From: Nicotiana tabacum
Lineage: Eukaryota > Streptophyta > Magnoliopsida > Solanales > Solanaceae
NCBI RefSeq assembly: GCF_000715075.1
Contig: NC_134102.1
Location: 48,617,348-48,681,347, forward strand
Direction: 5' to 3'
DNA length: 64,000 bases
Position numbers and translations under genes: made by a program. Shown one piece after another: positions 46,208 through 55,145 of the stretch. A model generated the notes under the pieces. That model saw only the letters and a program-made list of their open reading frames with translations. It ran no database searches and was not told the origin of the DNA. Positions within the stretch are counted from its first letter, which is position 1; each line of letters opens with the position of its first letter.

Positions 46208-49200
46208 GTAACGACCCGGCCGATCACTTTGAGTATTTTAGCTCTGTTTCCCCTATTTGATGCTTTACATATGTGTTTTTGTGGTTACGTGACTTGTCGG
46301 GGTGGTTGGTTTGATTTCTGGGAGGTTTTAGAGTGAAATGGGACACTTATTCCCAAGGTTGGAAGCTTAAGTTGTAATAGTTGACCGGAGTTTGACTTTT
46401 TTGTAGACGACTCCGGAATGGAGGTTTGATGGTTCAAATAGCTTCGTATAGTGACTTTTGACTTAGGCGTATGTCCAGATGGGGGTTTGAAGGTCCGTAG
46501 GTTGGTTTGGTGCTTTTGGCAAAACTTGGATAGTTGAAAGTTTAGAAGGTTGATAGGTTTAACCGAGAGTTAACTTTATTGATATCGGGTTCGAACTTTA
46601 GTTTCGGGAGTTGAAATAGGTCCATTGTGTCATTTTTCACTTTCATGCAAAAATTTAGATCATTCAGAGTTTATTTGATATAGTTCGACATGGGTTTTGA
46701 AAGTTGAAAGTTCATTAGTTCATTAGGACTGAATTGTGGTGCAATTCATGGTTTTGATATTTTTTATGTGTTTTGAGGCCTCGAGTAAGTTCGTATTATG
46801 CTTTAGGATTGTTTGGTGTGATTGGACAGGGTCCCGGGGGCCTCGGGTGTGTTTCGGATAGAGTTCAGACAATTTTTGGACTTGGTTGTATTTCTGAAGA
46901 TTCAGGGCTTCTAGTGTTTTTGCATTTGTAGGGGATTTGCCGCAGATGCGGCCTTTGTTGCGTAGGTGAGAGGTTGGCCTGGCCGGGAGAATTCCACAGA
47001 TGCGCACAAGGTTCCGTAGAAGCGGATGCACTTCCGCGAGGAGCGGGTTGCAGAAGCCGAATTTTCTTGCTGGAGTAGGGACTGCAGATGGGGATGGTTT
47101 ACCACTGGAGCGGGTGCGCATGTGCGGAAAGTTGACTGTAGAAGCGGTAGGTTGGAAATTAAGTGGAACTCGCAGATGCTAGATGTTTACCGCAGATGCG
47201 ATACCGCAGGTGCGATGTTATGGACCGCAAATGCGGTTTTGCTGGACATAACACATATATCGAAGGGTTTGGTCTTTTTCTCAATTTTGGAGTTGTGGAG
47301 CTAGGTTGGAGGCAATGTTTGAGGGGCTTTTCATTACAATTGAAGGGGTAAGTGATCCTTACTTGATTTTGTGTGTTAGATATTTATTAATCACAGATTA
47401 TTACATCTAATTTTCATGAATTAAAGGTGGGATTTGAGGGGTTTTGGAATTTTAGACCATGGTATTGGAGAGTGAGATTTGGTGATTTGAGGGTTGATTT
47501 GATGTTGGAATTGGAAGAAACACATATATTTGGACTTGTATCGGAATGAGTGTTCGGAATTTGTGAGTTTTGTCGGGTTCTGAGGTGCGGGCTCGGGGTT
47601 GACGTTTTGGGTAAACTTTTCGATTTTGGTTAAAGATCTTAGCTTTATCATTTGGAATCATTTCCTATGGCTATTTTTTATTATATTAAGTTATTTTTGT
47701 TAGATTCAAGCCATCCGGAGGTTGATTCACGATGGAAGGGCTTATTAGAATATTGATTTGGCTTGCTTAAGGTATGTATCTTACCTAAACTTGGTTGAAG
47801 CACTAGTTGTTTGAGTTATTTGTGATGGCTACGTGCTATGTGTGGCGCACATGTGTGGGGATTGAGCCCATGTGCGTGCACCAAGGTATTATTCATGTTC
47901 GGGGTAGTGCTTAGGCTATGATATGCCTTGAATTGATTTCTAAGCTTCATGTTGTGATGTTTCTCTTATTTGTACCACTGGTGTGAGCTATTTGATCCAT
48001 GTTTGAGGTTACATAGAGGGTAATCTCCTGAATAAACCTGATAGTTGCTATTTTGTGATGTATTTACCCAATTTGAGCTACGATATCACACTTGCACATG
48101 CATACACCTTAGCATATCACTAGTACCGGTCCAGGAGTATGAAATTTAATCTTCTTTGATCATGTACATGTATTCTTGCATATCTAGTTTATGTGTGATA
48201 TGGGTTGGACTGGTAGCCTGTGACCATGCTGGTTGGATTGTGATATTTTGCATATGACCACGCTGGGCGGATTGTGATATTGTACATGTGACCATGCCGG
48301 GCGGATAGTGATATTGTGCCTGTGACCACGCCGGACAGATAGTGTTATTGAGCATGTAACCATGCCGGGCGGATTATGATATTGAGTATGTGACCACACC
48401 CGGTGATTTATGATTATCGCACGTGACTATGACATACAACGTGTAGATATGGATCCATCCCCATAGGGTCACCCTCTCATGTTTCTTCTTAATGGTGTAC
48501 ACGCGAATTTAGGAAAAATGATCAGTGGTTTGATACTATTATGGAAATTCTGAGGAAAAGCTGGCATGTGTTTGATTTGGTTGTTGTATTTTATCTTTAC
48601 TTGCAACTTCCTTGACTGCTATCTGCTTTATTTGCATATCCTCTTTATATGCTGGATTTTTGACTGAGCAGAGTACGTTAGGTAATTGTGTGCACCAAGG
48701 TGGTTCATTTCTGTGATTATGACTTGATCATATTATTGTTTTGTACTTGTTGGATTTATGAACTGTACAGGTGATTAGGGAGTATCATTTATAATTCTTG
48801 CTCTTATTACCTTGCCAAGGTTAGTTATGATACTTGCTGAGTACATGGGGTCGGTTGTACTCATACTATAGTCTACACTTAATTGTGCAGATCCAGGTGT
48901 TGGACTGAGCTGCCAGTAGTGGAGTTTAGCTTGCAGGGTTTTCCGAGAGACGAGGTAGACTTGCACTTCGACAGCAGTCTTTGCGTCTCTTTTCATTTTG
49001 TTCTATTGTCCTTATTTTAGACAGTATTGTTACTTAGCATCTCTTACTTGTATTTCCGTTAGAGCTCATGACTATGTATTTACTAGTTCTGGGGGATTTG
49101 TTATGTATTGACATTATTGTTTATGCTATTTGACTTTACACTTGTACTATTTCTATAAATTCAGTATTTATATTTCGTTTTGTTCTGCTTGGCTTGCCTA

Positions 49201-49251
49201 TCAAGTTGGTTAGGCGTCATCATGGCCGGTTAGTAGTTTTTGGTCATGACA
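46208..49251 (+). repeat. 5' LTR of chromovirus A
   Basis: 3044 bp from TGTAACGACCCGG to TTTTTGGTCATGACA. It contains a GCAGATGCGG motif cluster (46930-47240), an inverted repeat of CGCACATG and CATGTGCG (47843-47877), a 34-bp minisatellite (48221-48424), and an AGTACA...TGTACT hairpin (48839-48866). Confidence 0.85.
48221..48424. repeat. 34-bp minisatellite, about six units, in LTR A
   Basis: TGACCA-type cores fall at 48221, 48255, 48289, 48323, 48357 and 48391, exactly 34 apart. The unit reads TGACCATGCCGGGCGGATTG followed by TGATATTGTGCATG. The minus-strand ORFs across it are by-products. Confidence 0.9.
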
Positions 49252-49254
49252 AGT

Positions 49255-49265
49255 TGGTATCAGAT
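49255..49265 (+). other. Primer-binding site of chromovirus A
   Basis: TGGTATCAGAT, three bases after the LTR end, matches the 3' end of initiator Met tRNA as used by plant chromoviruses, except for the last base. Confidence 0.75.
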
Positions 49266-49450
49266 CCCTAGGTTCATAAGTATTACAGGTCATGAGCAAG
49301 TTTAGTAGAGTCTAGCGGATCGGTGCAGAGACATATGTACTTATCTTCGTGAGCCTACCGAAATGTTAGGAAAACTTCATTTTCTTGCATTCTTGTCGTG
49401 CGGATTTGTTATCTCCGAAGTTGGAACCTTTAGTCCTCTATTCTCTCACA

Positions 49451-50820
49451 GATGATGAGGACACATTCAGCTGGATCAGGCGAACATGCACCTGTTTCAT
49501 TAGGTAGGGCTGCGAGAGGCTAAGGTGGAGCTCGCACTACAGTTAGGGCAGCACCTGTGGAGCCACCAGTCACTCCAGATGAGGAGCAGACTCTGAATAC
49601 TATTGAGCAGGTGGGACCGGCTCAAACACCAGCAGTACCTATTGTTATATCTGGTCTTTAGGGAGGCCTTGGCTCAAATCTTGAGTGTGTGCACGAGTTT
49701 GGCTCAGGTGGGTATTGCACCAGCTACCTCACAGGCTGGTGGATCCCAGACTCCCGCCGCTCGTACACCGGAGCAACTAGCTCGGGGTTATCATACACCA
49801 GGGGTGTTACCGATTCAGCCAGTTGTTGCTTCTCGAGTCGAGGTTGGTCCATCTATGTTCGATGAGGAGCAGAAGAGGTTGGAGAGATTTACGAGGCTTG
49901 ATCCTCCAGAGTTTAGTAGAGGAGAGTCAGAGGATGCTCAGGGCTTTCTAGATCAGTGTCACTGGATTCTTCGCACAACATGCATTGTGGACACCAGTGG
50001 AGTTTCCTTTACTACTTTTTAGCTGACAGGGGCAACCTACAGATAGTGGCAGACTTATGAGTCGGGCAGACCAGCTGGCGCAGCACCACTTACATGCCTT
50101 GAGTTCTCAGTTCTCTTCTTAGATAAGTTTGTCCCACAGACCTGCCGAGAGGAGTTGCATAAGGAGTTTGAGTAGATACGCCAGGATGGTATGACTCTGA
50201 CCCACTACGAGATGTGATTTGCCGATTTGGCACGCCATGCTATATGATTGGTTCCCACAGAGAGGGAGAAGATCAGGAGGTTCATTGATGGCCCCAACTA
50301 TGGTTTACGTTATAGTTTGGATCGAGAGGCTGAGACATATGCTAGGTTTCATTAGGTTGTTGAGATTGCTAGAAGTTTGGAGCAGGTTCGGAGTCTTGAG
50401 TATGAGGAGCGGGAGGCCAAGAGGCCTCGTGGTTTGGGTGGTTTTAGCAGTGCCTCATCTGGAGGCCAGTCACACTATAGCAGAGGTCGACTGGTTAGAC
50501 CCGCTCAGGCAGCTCGTCATATTTCTCGTAGTTCCTCAGTTAGCCACGGTTCATACAGTGCTCACGTAGTTTAGTCGTAATTCAGTGTGCTACAAGCACA
50601 AATTTCTTACCGTTCTCTTTCTCCTCAGGGTTCCACAGGTAGTGTTTTGGGTTATAAGGGTCAGTAGCCTTATAGGAGGCGTTGCTACGAGTGTGGAGAC
50701 TAGTGTCATCTCAAGAGGGATTGCCCCATACTTCTGAGTAGAGTTCCACCGGAGAGCTCACAGCCTATGATTTCAGCACCAGCAGCTACACAACCCATAC
50801 GGGGTGGGGCTCAGTAAGCA
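49451..50820 (+). pseudogene. Gag of chromovirus A
   Basis: The reading opens at an ATG at 49451 (MMRTHSAGSG), with an in-frame stop after about 23 codons. The core has LERFTRLDPPEFSRGE and AQGFLDQCHWILRT (49870-49990). Later blocks include KIRRFIDG and a knuckle-like CYECGD...CHLKRDC near 50690. Several stops and frame shifts lie between these. It resembles the Tekay-type gag of G. Confidence 0.78.
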
Positions 50821-50859
50821 CGAGGTCACCCTAGAGGGGGAGGTCGTTCAGACTGGGGT

Positions 50860-51460
50860 CTGGTCCATTTCTATGCATTTCTCGCCAGGCGAAAGGTAGT
50901 TGCTTCTGACAACGTGAACACATGTATTGTTTCAGTGTTCCATAGGGATGCTTCAGTATTATTTGACCTTGGTTCCACTTATTCTTATGTGTCATCCTAC
51001 TTTGCTCGTTATTTGGATATGCCTCATGATTCTTTAGATATGTCTGTTCATGTATCTACACTGGTGGGTGATTCTATTGTGGTGGATTGTGTATATTGCT
51101 CATGTGTGGTTACGATTGGGGGTTATGAGATTAGGGTTGATCTCTTGTTGCTCAGTATGGTCGACTTTGATGTGACTCTGGTCATAGATTGGTTGTCACC
51201 ATGGCACACTATTCTTGATTCTCATGCTAAGACCGTGATGTTGGCGATGCTGGGGTTGCCTCGGGTAGAGTGGAGAGTTTCCCCGGATCAAGTTCCTAGT
51301 TGAGTGGTGTCATTTCTGAAGGCTCAACGGATGGTTGAGAAGGGGTATTTGGCATATTTTGCCTTCGTGAGAGATGTGAGTGCTGATACTCCTACCGTTG
51401 AGTCAGTTCTGGTAGTGAGGGATTTTCTAGATGTGTTTCCTATAGACCTATCAAGCATGC
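50860..51460 (+). pseudogene. Protease of chromovirus A
   Basis: The active-site block reads VLFDLGSTYSYVS at about residue 16 of the open segment from 50914, keeping the Asp and Gly-Ser-Thr. The later DFDVTLVIDWLSPWHTILD is the usual second half of this domain. A stop at 51301-51303 separates it from the linker that leads to RT. Confidence 0.78.
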
Positions 51461-51719
51461 CACCGGACAGGGACATTGATTTTGGTATTAACTTGGTGCG
51501 GGCACTCAGCCAATCTCTATTCCAGCGTATCGCATTGCACTGGTAGAGTTGAAGGAATTGAAGGAATAGTTATAGGAGTTGCTTGATTCCGCCAGATAGG
51601 GAGATTGATTTTAGGGTTGATGTGATGCCAGACACGTTGCCTATATCCATTCCACCTTACAGAATGGCGCCGACAGAATTGAAAGAACTAATGGAGCAAT
51701 TGAGGGAGTTGTTAAAGAA
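51460..51719 (+). repeat. Diverged 130-bp tandem duplication in the protease-RT linker
   Basis: The stretch encoding PPDRDIDF and then an IS/P-YR block followed by ELKELKE starts at about 51461 and again at 51591. The two units differ at many sites, and the first carries stops. Intact relatives (for example G) have this linker once. Confidence 0.75.
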
Positions 51720-52202
51720 GGGTTTCATCCGACCAAGTGTGTTGCCTTGGGGTACACCAATTCTCTTTTCAAGGAAGAAGGATGGGTCACTGAGAATGTG
51801 TATTGACTATCGTCAGCTCAATAAAGTCACAACCAAGAATAAGTACCCACTGCCAAGGATAGAAGACTTGTTCGATCAATTGCAGGGTGCTAAGTATTTC
51901 TCCAAGAATGACCTAAGATCAGGGTATTACCAATTGAAGATCAGGGAGAAGGATATTCCAAAAATAACTTTTAAGACCCGGTATGGGCACTTTGAATTTT
52001 TGGTGATGTCTTTTGGGCTGACGAATGCCCCGGTAGCTTTCATGGACCTTATGAATCGAGTATTCAAGCCTTTTCTCGACTCCTTTGTGATGGTGTTCGT
52101 TGACTACATTCTTGTATATTCAAGAAGTCGTGAGGACCATGCCAATCATCTTAGGGCAGTTCTGCAGACTCTGTATCAGCACTAGTTGTATGCAAAGTTT
52201 TC
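51583..52202 (+). pseudogene. RT of chromovirus A, active site mutated, cut by F
   Basis: The open segment carries [35 protein letters not shown] and FRTRYGH-type blocks, then FVDYILVYS. The catalytic FxDD has its second Asp replaced by Tyr, so polymerase activity would be lost. The frame ends at a stop after LQTLYQH, and the sequence breaks off in the LYAKFS block at 52202. Confidence 0.85.
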
Positions 52203-53258
52203 TGTTACATTTCGTACCGTAGTATTAGGATGTGCCGTAGTAAATCCACATGAGTTCGAAGGGATTATGTCTATTATGAGGTTATAGAGGGTTTAAGACA
52301 TTGTTCTTAGGAGCAACATATTACATAGAACCATTAGATATTATGTTAGTGTGGTATTTTCTTTTAAGTGGAGTATTTTAGTAAAAGTTTTATAAGTATA
52401 ATTTTGGATAGTTACCATTATTACTATTTTCGGATATGGTAAATTATACACATAATATGAGAAAGTTTATAAATAAGATTTTCTTTATTGAAAACAAAAA
52501 TAGAAGTTATTTTCTCACAAAAGAAGGTTATGTTTTTGCCATTTTTAGAATTAAGCATACGAAAATTTGTACTCTTTATACGAGATTAGCAAAATTAAAA
52601 ATTGAGAAAATATATGTATTTTTACATGGATCTTTTAGCGAAATAATAGTGTATGTATTGATTTTATATGGTACCATGATTTATTATTTTAATATTATAA
52701 TAGTAGTACTTTAGGATGAGGACAAGACTATCTTTGAGGTTATAAGTGCTTATGATATTTATAACAAGTGATAAGTAAGTGCCATGAAGGATAAAGGGTA
52801 AACGAATCAAAGAAAATAAGTTTCATTGACGGTTGCCGATTTAGCATAAAATACGATCCGGGCGATAATATCCGATATTTATGGACTAGTGCCATACAAG
52901 GCACCCCATGACCACGATAGTAGAATACATAAAGTGTATTAAAAGTGAGTAGTATTTTAAGTAATTTGAGATAATTTCTAATTATGTGAATAATCGGGTA
53001 ATTATTAATTTTAGTGGGAGATTAACACTTAATTAAGATAATTGGTGGTCTGTTGAAAATGAATAACCACCCACGTGGCATTAAGCCACCCATGAATGGT
53101 GACTCTTAAGTCATTATAATAGGTGGCAAAATTAGAGATATGGGATTTGGCATGCATAAAAAGACATAAGCCACATATTTATTCCATTCTTAAAGAAAGG
53201 GTTAAATGTACCTTTTCAAGGATTACAAAATGCTTTGTTCACCTAAATCATTGCCTAC

Positions 53259-53266
53259 TATATATA
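53259..53266 (+). promoter_or_regulatory. Likely TATA box in F 5' LTR
   Basis: TATATATA, conserved in the other LTR of F at 56214-56222 (TATATATAA). Confidence 0.5.
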
Positions 53267-53794
53267 CCCGTTAAAGTACACTTCAAAATTCCATATCCAA
53301 TTGCAACACTACCTTTCACCCTCTAGCTCTAACCGGTAGTCAATCTTCCTCGTGTATCTGTTGTCTTCTCTTTCATGTGCAAGTATACTGCTTCTTTCAA
53401 GGATTCAAGCAAGAAAATTCCGTAAGAATCTTAGCAACGTCACTCTAAAGAAGTCCGGTATAATCTTTTTCAAAAATATTATACGGATATTTTCCTACTT
53501 CGATCCGCCATTATGCATTATCGCAATCAACGGTGTTAAAGGGATTATCAAGAGAATCGGTTCAGGTATGTTAAGGCTAATCCTTCTTTCCTTTTTGGCA
53601 TGATCTAAGAAACGATACATAAGTGTAATGATATTCCATAAGTGGTTCTACTCTTAGAAGTTAAGGATGTCTATGTTATTCATTCCCGTAAAGTGATATT
53701 CAAGCATGTCTAAATATGTATCTAGTTCCCTATTGAGGTATTTGATAAAGATGTTAATGTTTATAATATAGTGATACATGTACATGCATCTTCA

Positions 53795-54040
53795 TGCATT
53801 TACCACCGCATTACGGCCGGTCGGGCAGTCATGCATTTACCACGGAGCTACGGCCGGTTGGGCAGTTACATATTTACCACGGAGCTACGGCCGGTCGGGC
53901 AGTCATGTATTTACCACCGAGCTACGGCCGGTTGGGCAGTTATACATTTACCACCGAGTTACGGCCGGTCGGGCAGTCATGCATTTACCACCGCGCTACG
54001 GCCAGTCGGGCAGTTACCACTGATCAGTTGGGCAGTCATG
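53795..54040. repeat. 37-bp minisatellite in F 5' LTR
   Basis: TTACCA cores fall at 53801, 53838, 53875, 53912, 53949 and 53986, exactly 37 apart, then a short unit at 54014. The unit includes CTACGGCCGGTCGGGCAGT. It has no stops in any plus frame, which creates three overlapping spurious ORFs. Confidence 0.92.
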
Positions 54041-54674
54041 CATCATATAAGATAATAGAAATAGTCTAAAAGAGAAGCACTATGTATGTAAGTATAATAA
54101 GTATGCATATACGGTGGCACTTAAGAGATTCAGGTTGATTCTTATATGTCTTTAATTAATGTTGACTTATTGTTATGTCTCAGTTCTGCCTTACATACTC
54201 AGTACATTATTTGTACTGACGTCCTTTTGTTGGGGACGCTGCATTCATGCCTGCAGGTATAGATAATCAGTTTGACGAGCCCTCATAGTAGACGAGATTA
54301 GTATTCAGCGAAGGATCGGTAAGACTTCACTTCATTCGGATGCAACCAAGTCTATAAGTCATCGTGTCAGAGTTTTGCTATAGACTTATTGTTAGGCAGG
54401 GCCCTGTCCCATTTTATGTCGAATAATCTTAGAGGCTTTGTAGATAGAGGTTCATTTTGTGCAGTATGTCAGAGGCCTTGACGGCCTATATGTATTCATG
54501 TTGTAAGAACGATAGTTCATTGGTACATTGTTTGCTCACTTATCATTATACATTACGAGTGGTGGCCATGTTGGCCCATGATAGTTACAAAAAAAAGAAG
54601 TTACAGAGTGGTTCGCTCGGGCCAGGACGGCACCAGGTGCCAGCCGCGCCTCCTCGGTTTGGGGCATGACAAAG

Positions 54675-54686
54675 TGGTATCAGAGC
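54675..54686 (+). other. Primer-binding site of element F
   Basis: TGGTATCAGAGC, three bases after the LTR, a full match to the initiator Met tRNA site of plant chromoviruses as I know it. Confidence 0.85.
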
Positions 54687-55130
54687 AAGTCGTATCCTAG
54701 GGAGCCTACAAAGTCGTGCCTAGTAGAGTCTCAGTTATGGGTGTGTTGCGTGCCACATTTATAATTGAGAGGCTATAGGTCGTTTAGGAAATGTTACACT
54801 TCTTTTGTTTCCAGATCGTGCCATAGAGCTGAGTCGTAAGAAGTCAGTATGAAGCTTTCGCTAGATTTGTATGCACCAGAGGTGCAGGTATCACAGTAGA
54901 GCTTTAAGGAGTAATTTATACCTATGTTGAAGGGAGGTTATGAAAGAAACAGAAGATACGATGCAAGATTGAAAGATAAGTAAGGTAAAGGTGAAGAAGA
55001 TATGAGATACTCAACTACAAAAGGTTGTAAATAGTCGAGACTTCAGATAGAGGTTGAGTTTAATTTAAAGAGGAGACCCTAATGAAAATTTTGTAAATCT
55101 CTAAGAGTTAACATTCGAGGACGAATGTTC

Positions 55131-55145
55131 TAAAGGGGGGAATGA
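55131..55145 (+). other. Polypurine tract of element F
   Basis: TAAAGGGGGGAATGA directly precedes the TG of the second LTR. The equivalent in G is AAGGGGGGAGTGA. Confidence 0.85.

Larger units (their letters stand above)
46208..52202 (+). mobile_element. Chromovirus A (Tekay/Del-like), truncated by element F
   Basis: 5' LTR (46208-49251), primer-binding site, leader, gag, protease and RT, ending mid-RT at 52202 where the LTR of F starts. RNase H, integrase and the 3' LTR are not in the window. Numerous stops and frameshifts make it inactive. Confidence 0.82.
52203..54671 (+). repeat. 5' LTR of element F
   Basis: 2469 bp from TGTTACATTTCGTACC to GGGGCATGACA. It holds a likely TATA box (53259), a 37-bp minisatellite (53795-54040), and an AGTACATTATTTGTACT hairpin near 54201-54217 followed by a CGTCC...GGGGACG block. 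It inserts into the RT of chromovirus A. Confidence 0.88.
54672..55145 (+). other. 474-bp internal region of element F
   Basis: No ORF of note. The first 150 bases resemble the leader that follows the PBS in chromoviruses. The rest is purine-rich. It ends with the 20-base palindrome AACATTCGAGGACGAATGTT (55110-55129) and the tract TAAAGGGGGGAATGA (55131-55145). Confidence 0.8.

Noticed and set aside
48146..48399. Minus-strand ORFs with repeated RRGHMQNITI-like peptides
   Set aside because: By-product of the 34-bp minisatellite in LTR A.
53795..54040. Regularly spaced repeats resembling a CRISPR array
   Set aside because: The units abut with no unique spacers, the context is an LTR, and the genome is a plant nucleus. 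The same reasoning applies to 48221-48424.
53771..54069. Three overlapping plus-strand ORFs of 81-94 residues with Tyr/Gly/Arg-rich repeated peptides
   Set aside because: They run through a 37-bp tandem array with no stop in any plus frame. Because 37 is not a multiple of three, each frame cycles through the same peptides. The second LTR (56573-56950) repeats this; there is no start context or family match.
54672..54700. tRNA gene at the PBS positions
   Set aside because: Only 11-18 bases match tRNA 3' ends; no cloverleaf can be formed around them.
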